Source: Actinomadura violacea | GTDB taxonomy: Bacteria; Actinomycetota; Actinomycetes; Streptosporangiales; Streptosporangiaceae | Reading direction: 5' to 3' | Assembly: GCF_017573465.1 (NCBI RefSeq) | Contig: NZ_JAGEPF010000001.1 | Coordinates: 186,001 to 250,000, forward strand | DNA: 64,000 nucleotides | In this document: positions 8,022 to 15,758 of the stretch, piece by piece | Layout of the letters: every line of letters starts with the position of its first letter | Numbering within the stretch: the stretch's first letter is position 1 | Notes under the pieces: generated by a model | The model's input: only the letters and a program-made list of their open reading frames with translations | What the model was told of the DNA's origin: nothing | Databases searched by the model: none | Made by a program: the position numbers and the translations under genes

Positions 8022-9671
8022 TCAGGTGTTGTCGAGCCGGCCGTGTTTCTCCTGGCCGGTGGCGGAGCGGAACCGGGCGAGGTCGGGGAACCGCGATGTC
8101 ACGCCGTCCTGGTCCGTCCAGACGATGAGCGAGTGTGGCGTGGAGGAGTCGGACCGCCGGTAGAGGTTCCCGTCGAGCGTGATCTCCGCCGCCCCGGCGG
8201 GGCCCTTGCGGGCGACGCGGGCCACGCACAGCAGGCAGGGCGTGCCGGGCCGTGGCGTGGCGAGCGTGTTCCCGCGGACGGTGATCTTCTCGATCCGCCA
8301 GGTCATCGCCGGGTCGCCGGCGTGCCGCGGGTCGAGGCCGATCGCGCCGGGACGGTCCGGGCTGCGCGGGTCCTGGGCGAGGTCGATCGTGCGCCCGTTT
8401 CCGGCCAGGGTGTTCCCCTCGATCCGCACGTCCGAGGTGTTGTTCACCTTGAGGCCGTCGTCGCCGTTGCCGCTGATGACGCTGCGCGTGACGACGGCCT
8501 TGGCGCTCAGCTCCAGGGCGACGCCGTGGCTGGCGTTGCGCAGGATCCGGTCGTCGGTGAGCGTGGCGTCGTAGACCGACTCGTCCAGCCAGACGCCCTT
8601 GCCGAGGTTGTCGGCGGCGACGCTGGCGACCAGTGCCACCCGCCGGGACTGGGTGATCTTGATGCCGCCCGAGACCGGTGCGTACTTGAAGTGCTCCAGG
8701 TTGTTGTGGTCGGTGCGCACCGACTCCAGGCGCAGGTCGTCGGCGTTGTGGCCGAGCACCCCGAGCATCCCGTTGCCGGACGCGGTGACGTGGCGGATCC
8801 GGGCGCCCGGGCCGTTCACGCTGAGGCCGGCCGTCGCCGAGCCGTCGACGACCACGTTCTCCACCGTCACGTTCGGGCCGCTGATCCGCAGGCTGCCCAG
8901 TTCGGGAAGCGAGGTGGCGTACCGGCGGATACCGATCCCGCGCAGGGTCGACCGTCCCGCCCGCAGGACGAGCGCATGCCCGAGCGTGCTCGCGCGGACG
9001 TCATGGCCGCGCGGGTCGCCGCCCAGGTAGAGGCGCTGGGCGGCTTCATCGACGTAGAACGTGCCGGGCCGGACCTCGGCCCGCGAGGCGACCTGGGTCT
9101 GCGGCGAGCCGTCGATCCAGAGCTGGTCGGGGTGCGCCGCCATCGGATGGTCCGGCGAGACGAACCGGAAGTCCGGGTCATCGCTGGGAGCGGCACCCGA
9201 TGTGTAGGTCGGGCTCGCGTCGAACCGGGCGGTCCAGCCGTCGTGGACCCAGGCGCCGTTGTCCTGACGCCATCCGGTGACCGGTGAACTGCCGTCGAGC
9301 CACACGGCCTCGTGCGACGCCGACTGGATGGTCAGCTTGCGTCCCGCGGGGACCTTGACGCTCTCGTGGTAGGTGCCGCCTCGCAGAACGATGGTGCCCA
9401 GGACGGGCGCCTTCGCCACGGCGGCGCCGAGCGTGCGCAACGGCTCCCGGACGGTGCCGGCCGCGTTGTCGTCCCCCGAAGGGGCCACGAACAGGGCGCC
9501 GACGGGGACGGGGTACGCCGTCGAACCCACAGGCGCCGCCCCGGCCGCGTTGACGGGCGAAGAGGGCGACCGGTGACCGTCATGGCTCCCGCAGCCGCCC
9601 ACCCCCACCGCGGCCGCCAGCATGCAGGCGAGCACAGCCCTGCTCCTTGTCGGACACGGTCTGCGGGACAT
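8022..9671 (-). CDS. Secreted right-handed beta-helix lipoprotein
   Basis: A 549-residue exported protein. An N-terminal signal ends in a lipobox with Cys27 (VGGC), so the mature protein should be a membrane-anchored lipoprotein. After a low-complexity linker, the body begins with LFVAPSGDDNAAGT, typical of parallel beta-helix proteins related to polysaccharide lyases and pectate lyases. Many short Ile/Val/Asn-rich coils follow, for example NVTVENVVVDGSATAGLSV and RIEGNTLAGNGR, between about 230 and 420. I infer binding or cleavage of an extracellular or cell-wall polysaccharide; no catalytic site can be assigned. It is transcribed alone toward the DUF1963 gene. Confidence 0.82.
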   Translation of the reverse strand: MSRRPCPTRSRAVLACMLAAAVGVGGCGSHDGHRSPSSPVNAAGAAPVGSTAYPVPVGALFVAPSGDDNAAGTVREPLRTLGAAVAKAPVLGTIVLRGGTYHESVKVPAGRKLTIQSASHEAVWLDGSSPVTGWRQDNGAWVHDGWTARFDASPTYTSGAAPSDDPDFRFVSPDHPMAAHPDQLWIDGSPQTQVASRAEVRPGTFYVDEAAQRLYLGGDPRGHDVRASTLGHALVLRAGRSTLRGIGIRRYATSLPELGSLRISGPNVTVENVVVDGSATAGLSVNGPGARIRHVTASGNGMLGVLGHNADDLRLESVRTDHNNLEHFKYAPVSGGIKITQSRRVALVASVAADNLGKGVWLDESVYDATLTDDRILRNASHGVALELSAKAVVTRSVISGNGDDGLKVNNTSDVRIEGNTLAGNGRTIDLAQDPRSPDRPGAIGLDPRHAGDPAMTWRIEKITVRGNTLATPRPGTPCLLCVARVARKGPAGAAEITLDGNLYRRSDSSTPHSLIVWTDQDGVTSRFPDLARFRSATGQEKHGRLDNT

Positions 9672-9750
9672 GCGAGGAGAACACCTCTGATGAAGACGGA
9701 AACGGTTACTCCGGTTACCGTCCGGAATCGTCGCCGACCCGCCAGTGCGG

Positions 9751-10203
9751 TCAGATGCCGCTGAAAGCCTCGTCGGAGGGTTTCGGTGCCGGCGTTCCCT
9801 GCGGGGTCAGCCGCGCCACGGGAACCGCGCCGCGCCGCTTCGCCTCGTACCGCTCGTGAATGGACGCCTGCGCGAACATCCGCTTCCGCAGGCGTTCCCT
9901 TTCGCTCTCGCGTTCGATCATGACGATCGCGACGGGATACCAGCGACCGCCGACTTCGATTCTTGCGGACGTCGCGGAACGCAACGACTCCACCAGCGCG
10001 CCGCCGTCTCCGCCGTCCGCGACCAGGACGTGGTCGTCGCCGTCACGGAATGCGGTGATGATGTCGGGCTTGCCGTCGGGCGCGAGTCCGACCATCACGC
10101 CCGGCATTCCACCGCCGAAGCGGTAGAGGACGACCCGTCCTCGGGTGACCGCGAACACCGCCCGGTTGACCAGGCCGATCACGAACAGCAACGCACCGTC
10201 CAC
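9751..10203 (-). CDS. Small putative membrane-anchored split-barrel (FDOR/DDN-like) protein
   Basis: A 150-residue protein with a hydrophobic N-terminus (LLFVIGLVNRAVFAV). The following region alternates strands as in the deazaflavin-dependent nitroreductase fold: VLYRFGGGMPGVMV, DGDDHVLVADGGDGG and RIEVGGRWYPVAIVMI. The order 'dGd..vlva..gg....l......a.v.vgGr..pv' is what suggests this family. The similarity is loose and I cannot identify cofactor residues, so an F420 role is only a suggestion. The C-terminus is charged and helical. GTG 10203 has AGGGGG about 6 nt upstream. It follows the AraC-type gene in the same direction, 25 bp downstream of it. Confidence 0.45.
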   Translation of the reverse strand: MDGALLFVIGLVNRAVFAVTRGRVVLYRFGGGMPGVMVGLAPDGKPDIITAFRDGDDHVLVADGGDGGALVESLRSATSARIEVGGRWYPVAIVMIERESERERLRKRMFAQASIHERYEAKRRGAVPVARLTPQGTPAPKPSDEAFSGI

Positions 10204-10228
10204 CGGTACCCCCTCATGTGGAGCTGCC

Positions 10229-11104
10229 CTAATTCGACGCCGGATCGTCCGCCGGTGTTCGTGTTCGTGCCGCGAATGCGCCGGGGGTGAGGGCGGTGCG
10301 GGCGCGGAAGAACTTGGAGAAGTTGGCCGGGTCGTCGAATCCCGTCCGCCGGGCGCATTCGGCGACGGTGATGCCGGTGTGGGCGAGCAGCCTCTTGGCC
10401 TCCAGCACCACCCGGTCGTCGAGGAACTGCTTGGCGCTGCGGCCCGTCACGTCCTGCGTCGCCCGGGTGAGGGTGCGCGGGGAGTAGCCCAATCGGCGGG
10501 CGTACCAGGCGACCTCCCGTGAAACGGCGAAATGGGTTTCGACGGCCGCCGCATAGGCGGTGAATGCGTCGCGTCCCGTGGGTGGCGGGGGCGCGCACTC
10601 GCCGGCGCGGAGCAAAAGGACTTCCAGAAGGGCGTGCAGTATCGCGGTGCTGCCGGGCATCGCATGGGCGCGGGACGCGTCGTACTCGCGGCGCAAATGG
10701 TCGGCGGCGAGCCGGACCAGCCCCTGCCGCGCGGGCTGCCGCCAGCTCACCGGGACGAAGGGGGCGGCGCCCGGCGAGCCCTGCGGCACGGACTCGGGCC
10801 GGAACAGCACGAGCGTCCCGTCCACGCCGGCGATGTCGTCCCACCGGTGCACGCGGCCCGGACGGATCCAGACGATCATGCCGGGCTCAAGGCGGTGGTG
10901 GACGAAATCCACCGTGACCGTCCCATGCCCTGCGTCGATGATCGCGAGCACGTGGAAATCCGCCCGCTGCATCGGGGGATGCGCGCTGCCTGCCGGCATG
11001 GACCGAAGCCGAGGGAACGTGGTCACCTCGACGCCGCCGCCGGGGATGTCGTCCGCCTCGTAGCGCAGCGATCGGATGGCGGCTTGCTGACCGTTTTTCA
11101 CCAT
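10229..11104 (-). CDS. AraC family transcriptional regulator
   Basis: A 291-residue regulator. The N-terminal cupin-like sensing domain (about 25-150) includes VDFVHHRLEPGMIVWIRPGR. A C-terminal AraC/XylS double helix-turn-helix spans about 190-285, with the first HTH around VAWYARRLGYSPRTLTRATQ and the second around VAECARRTGFDDPANFSKFF followed by the family-ending FRARTALTPGAFA. It is divergent from an alpha/beta hydrolase gene 74 bp away, which is the obvious candidate target. The effector is unknown. Confidence 0.9.
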   Translation of the reverse strand: MVKNGQQAAIRSLRYEADDIPGGGVEVTTFPRLRSMPAGSAHPPMQRADFHVLAIIDAGHGTVTVDFVHHRLEPGMIVWIRPGRVHRWDDIAGVDGTLVLFRPESVPQGSPGAAPFVPVSWRQPARQGLVRLAADHLRREYDASRAHAMPGSTAILHALLEVLLLRAGECAPPPPTGRDAFTAYAAAVETHFAVSREVAWYARRLGYSPRTLTRATQDVTGRSAKQFLDDRVVLEAKRLLAHTGITVAECARRTGFDDPANFSKFFRARTALTPGAFAARTRTPADDPASN

Positions 11105-11178
11105 AGACAGGCCGGAGCTTACCTGGTGAGCGGCGACGCCCCGAACCTAGCGTCGAAGCAGACGAAAGGAGAGTCCGG

Positions 11179-11967
11179 ATGGACATGCGATATGTGAGCG
11201 TCCAGGGCGGCCCGCTGCCGGTGTGGGTGCGAGACGGAGAGCCGGCCGCACTGGTGTTCCTGCACTACTGGGGCGGTTCCCGCCACACCTTCGCGCCGGT
11301 GATCGACCGTCTCGCCTCGGGCGGCACCGTCGTTTCCTACGACCACCGCGGCTGGGGTGCGGCGCGCGACCTCCCCGGGCCGTACGGGATCGAGCAGCTC
11401 GCCGACGACGTGCTGGACGTGGTTCGCGGCCTCGGCCTCAGTAACTACGTGCTCGTCGGGCACTCGATGGGCGGGAAGGTCGCTCAACTGGCGGCGTCGC
11501 GGAGGCCCGACGGCCTGGCCGGGCTCGTCCTCGTCGCCCCGGCCCCGCCCCGTCCGGCCGTCGACGCCCAAGCGGCGGACGCACTGGCCCACGCCTACGA
11601 CAGCCGCGCGACGGTCGGCGACGCGCTCCAGCACGTCCTCACTCACGGGCCCCTGCCCGCCGACCTGCGCGAACAGGTGCTGACCGACAGCCTCGCCGCA
11701 AGCGACGACGCCCGGCTCGCCTGGCCGCGCCACGGCATCACCGCGGACATCACCACCGCCGCCGCCGGCGCCATCGACGTCCCGGTCCATGTGCTGGCCG
11801 GGCAGCACGACCGGGTCGACCCGCCCGCATCACTGGAGGCCAACCTCCTGCCCTTCATCCCGGACGCGCACATGACGGTCATCGACGACACCGGCCACCT
11901 GTCACCACTCGAAGCCCCGGGCGCGCTCGCAACCCAGATCGACCGCTTCACCAACGCCCGTTCGTGA
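11179..11967 (+). CDS. Alpha/beta hydrolase
   Basis: A 262-residue cytosolic alpha/beta-fold hydrolase. The oxyanion region is FLHYWGGS (28-34), the nucleophile elbow GHSMGG places Ser96, and the acid and base are probably Asp211 (AGQHDRVDPP) and His240 (DDTGHLSPLE). These are the features of the esterase/haloperoxidase-like group, so it may act as a carboxylesterase, lactonase or similar; the substrate is not predictable. ATG 11179 has AAAGGAGAG upstream. It is divergent from the AraC regulator, which suggests inducible control, and converges with the methyltransferase gene with only 12 bp between stops. Confidence 0.87.
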   Translation: MDMRYVSVQGGPLPVWVRDGEPAALVFLHYWGGSRHTFAPVIDRLASGGTVVSYDHRGWGAARDLPGPYGIEQLADDVLDVVRGLGLSNYVLVGHSMGGKVAQLAASRRPDGLAGLVLVAPAPPRPAVDAQAADALAHAYDSRATVGDALQHVLTHGPLPADLREQVLTDSLAASDDARLAWPRHGITADITTAAAGAIDVPVHVLAGQHDRVDPPASLEANLLPFIPDAHMTVIDDTGHLSPLEAPGALATQIDRFTNARS

Positions 11968-11979
11968 AACCCGGCGCTC

Positions 11980-13086
11980 TCACATCGTGTTGGACGGACG
12001 GTCGAGCCAGACCCGCTGCCCCTCCGAGCCCACGACCAGGCCGAACCGGTCGCGTCCAGGACATCCCCACCCGACCCAGCGCAGGTACGCGGCCTCGACC
12101 TCGTCCCACAACCGCCGCTCACCGCCCTGAACGACCGGGAAATCGTCCGCGCCCGCCCGGTGCGAACACCGCGCCCACGACGTTCCCGCCTCGTCCGCGA
12201 GCACCAGGCACGTCAGCCCTTGGACGACCCGCTCGGCGCCGAGCACGTCAGGCAGCATCCCGGCGATCGCGATGTCCGCCCCGGCCACCGTCCGCGGGTC
12301 CAGCCGCGTCCGCGTCTCCTCGCCGTCCCGTTCGAGATCGCCGAACCCGGGGCTGCGCTGCGACCGCAGCATCATGTAGTCGGCCGGGCCGTGGAACCGC
12401 CCGATCGCGCGGCCGTCGCCGGTGACCGTGAGCCGCGCCTTGCGCCCGTCCCCGAACGACGGCATCCACGGGAAAAGGACCACCCCGCCCGGCCGCGTCT
12501 GCTCGATCCAGCTCAACGGCAGGACGGTGACCCCGCACGTCACATGGACCCGGTCGAACGGCGCCCGCTCGGGAACACCCTTCTCCCCGTCGCCGACCAC
12601 CAGGCCCGGTGCGAACCCCGCCTCCCGCAGGTTCACCGCCGCCCTTTCCGCGACCCGATCGTCCACCTCGACGGACGTCACCCGCCGGTCGCCGAGCCTG
12701 GACGACAGCAGGGCCGCCGTCCACCCCGTCCCCGTGCCGATCTCCAGCACGCGGTCGTGATCGCGAGGCGCGAGCAGTTCGAGGAAGCTCACCACCGCCC
12801 CGGGCGCCGACAGCGACGACGTCGACGCCCCTTCACCGGACGCCGGATCCCCAGCTCCGTCGTCCACCTGCGTGACGATCGCGACGTCGGCATAGGCGGC
12901 CTCCCTCCACCGCTCCGGGTCGGCGAACCGATCGATCCTGTAGGGCGCCCCCGCCCCATCAGGAACACACCATGCGCGATCCGGAACGAACAGATGACGC
13001 GGCACCGCGTACATCGCCCGCTCCCACTCAGGACTGCGCAGGTCACCGCTCTCCCGCAGGAGCCGGACGAGTTCGGAGGTCGTCAC
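11980..13086 (-). CDS. PIMT-type peptide O-methyltransferase (RiPP-associated type)
   Basis: A 368-residue SAM-dependent methyltransferase related to protein-L-isoaspartate O-methyltransferase but longer. Motif I VLEIGTGTG is at 113-121 and motif post-I TSVEVDD at 137-143. The PIMT substrate-binding stretch STSSLSAPGAV is at 88-98. The N-terminus, AVPRHLFVPDRAW (27-39) then ADVAIVTQVDDG (66-77), and the extra C-terminal domain of about 150 residues match methyltransferases found in graspetide, FxLD-lanthipeptide and imiditide gene clusters rather than the repair enzyme. The start is GTG 13086, overlapping the stop of the 35-codon gene upstream (GTGA), so the two are translationally coupled. 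No ATP-grasp or lanthionine synthetase gene is nearby. I infer that it esterifies an Asp in that peptide, which could then cyclise to an aspartimide. Confidence 0.82.
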   Translation of the reverse strand: MTTSELVRLLRESGDLRSPEWERAMYAVPRHLFVPDRAWCVPDGAGAPYRIDRFADPERWREAAYADVAIVTQVDDGAGDPASGEGASTSSLSAPGAVVSFLELLAPRDHDRVLEIGTGTGWTAALLSSRLGDRRVTSVEVDDRVAERAAVNLREAGFAPGLVVGDGEKGVPERAPFDRVHVTCGVTVLPLSWIEQTRPGGVVLFPWMPSFGDGRKARLTVTGDGRAIGRFHGPADYMMLRSQRSPGFGDLERDGEETRTRLDPRTVAGADIAIAGMLPDVLGAERVVQGLTCLVLADEAGTSWARCSHRAGADDFPVVQGGERRLWDEVEAAYLRWVGWGCPGRDRFGLVVGSEGQRVWLDRPSNTM

Positions 13087-13190
13087 TTTCCCCTCTTCCC
13101 GCCGCCACCGGTGTTGTCGTCGTCCTTCTTGTCCGGCGGAATCGGCTGCCTCGGACGATGCGTGTCGCCGGTATTGTCGTGCTTCCCCAT
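13083..13190 (-). CDS. 35-residue charged peptide, candidate imiditide-type precursor
   Basis: A short gene with an exceptionally good ribosome-binding site: AAGGAGGT at 13197-13204, 6 nt from ATG 13190. The product starts MGKHDNTGDTHRPRQPIPPD and continues with KKDDDNTGGGGKRGK. It is hydrophilic, with six Asp, ten Lys/Arg/His and no Cys or Trp. The tetrapeptide DNTG occurs twice (5-8 and 25-28), once near each end, with a Pro-rich hinge between. Its TGA overlaps the GTG of the methyltransferase. A highly charged, unstructured Asp-containing peptide beside a lone PIMT homologue is the organisation reported for imiditides, RiPPs carrying an aspartimide. Coding status is strongly supported by the RBS and the coupling; the precursor role is inferred. 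Confidence 0.75.
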   Translation of the reverse strand: MGKHDNTGDTHRPRQPIPPDKKDDDNTGGGGKRGK

Positions 13191-13394
13191 CGCTTTACCT
13201 CCTTGTATGGCCCCGGCCCTCACCGGAACGCCGTTTTCACCGTGTCGGGAACAACCGACAGGTCAGAAGAGCCCCAACCGCCTCCACTCGCCCTTCCGAG
13301 CCGCCACGGGAGAGCAGAACCTCGCCCCGTACCGAACGCGCCCGTCGGAAAGTCCGCGCTCCGCGAGCCGCCCGGCCTCGAAGACCACGGCCCC

Positions 13395-13790
13395 TTACAG
13401 GACGCATTTCACCCACGTGACCTTTCCGCCTTCCACCAGCGGGCGCGTCCCCCACGAGAGCGCCAGCTCCGAGACCAGGAAGACGCCGCGCCCGGACGTG
13501 GCCTGGAGATCCTCCGCGCACACCACCGGCCGCCCGTCCCCGCCGTCCCACACCTCGATCACGGCCGCGCCGTCCCGCTCGTCCCGGAACACCCGCACCA
13601 CGACCGGCCCCTCGCCGTGCACGCACGAATTCGTGACCAGCTCGCTCACCAGGACGCGTCCGACGTAGTCGTCGCCGGCCCCCCATTCGCGGAACCATTC
13701 CGCAAGGAACCGCCGCGCCAGCCCTGGCGCCTGATCACCCGCCTCCAACACGAGCGTCGGCACTTCCGGTGTCATGGCATTCAGGGACAT
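13395..13790 (-). CDS. ATP-binding anti-sigma-like regulator (HATPase_c, RsbW/AbaA type)
   Basis: A 131-residue single-domain GHKL ATPase of the kind encoded beside WhiJ-like regulators in actinomycetes. The N-box is VSELVTNSCVHGEG (about 48-61), the G1-like box VIEVWDGGDGRP (about 77-88) and the G2-like segment SGRGVFLV (about 99-106). Such proteins bind ATP and may phosphorylate or sequester sigma or anti-anti-sigma factors; the partner here is unknown. ATG 13790 has GGGAGG about 9 nt upstream. The gene is divergent from the XRE regulator at 13959 and lies 204 bp upstream of the peptide/methyltransferase pair on the same strand, so it could share a transcript with them. Confidence 0.85.
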   Translation of the reverse strand: MSLNAMTPEVPTLVLEAGDQAPGLARRFLAEWFREWGAGDDYVGRVLVSELVTNSCVHGEGPVVVRVFRDERDGAAVIEVWDGGDGRPVVCAEDLQATSGRGVFLVSELALSWGTRPLVEGGKVTWVKCVL

Positions 13791-13958
13791 AGCGCCCACC
13801 CTCCCTGGCAGATTTCGGATTCGGCAGGCACCAGAGAACCGCATGAGCAACACTCTGCGTGACAAGAAGAGTTCATTCGCGTAATCACGCCTGTCGAGGT
13901 TGGCGGTCGCTCGCCACCACTTGCCGGGCGGCGCGGCACGGTTGCGGGAGGATGCGAC

Positions 13959-14759
13959 ATGGTCCGGAAGGCTCGCCACAACTCGCAGGCCATCAGCCCG
14001 ACGCTCATCGCGTTCGGGAACCAGGTGCGCTACTACCGCGAGCGGATGAAGCTCAGCCAGGACCGCCTCGGCGAGCGCTTCCCCGTCAGCGGCTCGTACA
14101 TCGGGCAGATCGAGGTGGGCAAGACCCGCTGCACCGAGGAGTTCGCGCAGCAGCTGGACGAGCTGGTCGGCGCTGATGGGTGCCTCGCCCGGCTTTGGAA
14201 GGACCTCGTCCAGGACGCCGCCTACCCCACCTGGTTCGACTGGCCCGCCATCGAACGCGACGCCGCGATGCTTCAAGCCTTTGAACTCTCAGTGGTTCAC
14301 GGCCTCCTGCAAACGCCCGAGTATGCGATGGCCCTACTGGGCGACGAGGCGGCGGTAGAAGCGCGCATGGGCCGGCAGAGCATTCTGAGTCAAGAGAGCC
14401 CTCAGCCTCCGAATCTCGCTGTTCTCCTGGACGAAAGCGTCCTGTACCGTGAAGTGGGTGGCTCCGAGGTCATGCGGAGGCAGCTGGAACATCTGATCGC
14501 TTCCATAGGAAAACGACTCACGGTCCAGATCGTTCCGTCAGAGGTGCACGATGGCTTGTCGGGGTCGTTCATACTCGCGACGCTGTGGGATCGGAGTGAG
14601 GTGGCTTATGTGGAGACGGCCCTTCGTGGCATGACCATGGCGAGTGCGGGCGATATGGCAAAGCTTTCTGAATCTCTCGTGTCCCTCCGAGCCAGCGCCT
14701 TCTCGATGAAGGATTCGGTCAGGCTGATGCGTAAGGCGATTGAGGAGAGATGGACTTGA
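13959..14759 (+). CDS. WhiJ-like XRE regulator with DUF5753
   Basis: A 266-residue regulator. The helix-turn-helix is at about 15-70: FGNQVRYYRERMKLSQDRLG, then VSGSYIGQIEVGKTRC. A DUF5753 domain follows (about 85-260), recognisable by WFDWPAIERDA, the conserved VVHGLLQTPEYA and LLDESVLYREVGG. In streptomycetes such proteins work together with a small DUF397 protein and a HATPase protein in developmental and antibiotic control (whiJ and abaA-like loci). All three partners are present here: HATPase divergent at 13395 and DUF397 at 14750 and 14951. The 3' end overlaps the first DUF397 gene by 10 bp, so the two are coupled. Confidence 0.92.
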   Translation: MVRKARHNSQAISPTLIAFGNQVRYYRERMKLSQDRLGERFPVSGSYIGQIEVGKTRCTEEFAQQLDELVGADGCLARLWKDLVQDAAYPTWFDWPAIERDAAMLQAFELSVVHGLLQTPEYAMALLGDEAAVEARMGRQSILSQESPQPPNLAVLLDESVLYREVGGSEVMRRQLEHLIASIGKRLTVQIVPSEVHDGLSGSFILATLWDRSEVAYVETALRGMTMASAGDMAKLSESLVSLRASAFSMKDSVRLMRKAIEERWT

Positions 14760-14932
14760 CCAGCGTTCTGTGGCGCAAGAGCAGCATGAGCACCAACAAC
14801 GGCGGCGCGTGTGTCGAACTCGCATCGGTGTCCCGGTCGGTGGCCATCCGTGACAGCAAGGACCCCGACGGCCCCAAGCTGGTCTTCGACCGACACGACT
14901 TCGCGGCGTTCCTGGAACGCGTCAAGCGCTAG
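14750..14932 (+). CDS. DUF397 protein, copy 1
   Basis: A 60-residue DUF397 protein. Family marks are WRKSSMSTNNGGACVELA near the N-terminus, VAIRDSKDPDGPKLVF in the middle and the FAAFLERVK end. DUF397 proteins are predicted antagonists or co-factors of the WhiJ-like XRE protein encoded just upstream, often compared to an antitoxin-like partner, but the mechanism is not settled. ATG 14750 lies inside the last codons of the XRE gene, so expression is coupled. A second copy follows 18 bp after its stop. Confidence 0.93.
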   Translation: MDLTSVLWRKSSMSTNNGGACVELASVSRSVAIRDSKDPDGPKLVFDRHDFAAFLERVKR

Positions 14933-14950
14933 CGCTGTGTGGACGTGAGC

Positions 14951-15136
14951 ATGGTGAACATGGCCAAGGTCGTTTGGCGGAAGTCGAGTTACACCACGTC
15001 CAATGGCGGCGACTGCGTGGAGCTTGCGTCGGTGCCTGGGACGGTAGCCGTCCGAGACAGCAAGGACCCGGACGGGCCGAAGCTGGTGTTCGGACGGCGC
15101 GCGTTCACGTCCTTCCTGACCGGCATCAAGCGGTAG
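14951..15136 (+). CDS. DUF397 protein, copy 2 (tandem paralogue)
   Basis: A 61-residue paralogue of the preceding gene. Shared blocks are WRKSS, NGG, CVELASV, RDSKDPDGPKLVF and a final IKR/VKR. It differs at the variable turn (YTTSNGGD for MSTNNGGA) and near the C-terminus (RRAFTSFLTG). ATG 14951 is preferred because it gives the usual family length; GTG 14939 and ATG 14960 are also possible. The duplication suggests either dosage or two specificities for a single XRE partner. A long perfect inverted repeat begins 19 bp after its stop. Confidence 0.88.
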   Translation: MVNMAKVVWRKSSYTTSNGGDCVELASVPGTVAVRDSKDPDGPKLVFGRRAFTSFLTGIKR

Positions 15137-15155
15137 TCGCCGGGCGGCGGCTGGG

Positions 15156-15223
15156 TGCGTTGACTTGCGGCGTGTCGGCCTTATGAGCGGCGTCTTAAGG
15201 ACGACACGCCGCAAGTCAACGCA
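15156..15223. terminator. 22-bp perfect inverted repeat between convergent genes
   Basis: Arms 15156-15177 and 15202-15223 are exact reverse complements over 22 bp. The 24-nt loop has a second small pairing (CCTTA 15179-15183 with TAAGG 15196-15200), so nearly the whole element can fold into one long hairpin. It separates the DUF397 gene, ending at 15136, from the convergent membrane-protein gene, whose last codons and stop (15216) lie inside the right arm. It lacks a T-tract on either side. A bidirectional terminator is the simplest reading; a remnant of an inverted-repeat element is also possible. Confidence 0.7.
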
Positions 15224-15758
15224 GTCGCAGGCTGTAGGTGGCGGCTTTCGTGGGGGCGGCGGGGTGGGGCGGCGGCGTTTTCGGTGTGCCCGGCGGGGGT
15301 GTGGGTGTCGGGTGGTTCCAGAGGAGTTGCACGTTCTTGGGGTGGTGGCGGTCGGCCCGGCACGCGTAGCCGGTGCGGCCCGCGCCGATCGCTCCGGCGA
15401 CCATGGACGACACCGCGGACGTGCTGTCGGTCTCGTAGGGGGCCTTGCCGGGCGTCTGGACGCGCACGTGGAAGCGGTAGACGCGGTCGCCATTGATCGT
15501 CGAGCGGGCGTCCCGCGTTCTGAGGATCGTGGCGGTGCACCTCACCGCTTGAGAGGCGCTGACCTCGCTGGTCATGAGCTCGTGGTGCTGTTTCACCACG
15601 TAGGTCATCGCCCAGCCGATGCCCACGGCGGCGAGCATCATGATCACTCCGCCGGCGACCGTGCCGTCGTGGTCGCGTATGCCGCTCACGAGGCCGAACA
15701 GCCCCATGGCGAAGACGCCCAGCAGCACGAGGTACACGAGGCCGTCAATGATGATCAC
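15216..15758 (-). CDS. Two-TM membrane protein, DUF3592-like
   Basis: A 180-residue protein with two N-terminal membrane helices (about 4-24 and 34-55). An extracytoplasmic or cytoplasmic beta-rich domain follows (about 70-145) with RCTATILRTRD and VYRFHVRVQTPGKAPYET, a pattern resembling DUF3592. A Pro/Thr-rich tail of about 30 residues ends the protein. The start is GTG 15758. No function can be assigned. The final codons are formed by the right arm of the 22-bp inverted repeat, so the C-terminus may have been altered when that element arose. Confidence 0.6.
   Translation of the reverse strand: MIIIDGLVYLVLLGVFAMGLFGLVSGIRDHDGTVAGGVIMMLAAVGIGWAMTYVVKQHHELMTSEVSASQAVRCTATILRTRDARSTINGDRVYRFHVRVQTPGKAPYETDSTSAVSSMVAGAIGAGRTGYACRADRHHPKNVQLLWNHPTPTPPPGTPKTPPPHPAAPTKAATYSLRLR

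Noticed and set aside
15156-15223. Reading the 22-bp inverted repeat as transposon ends
   Set aside because: Only 24 bp lie between the arms, with no transposase gene and no target duplication visible. Kept as hairpin or possible remnant.
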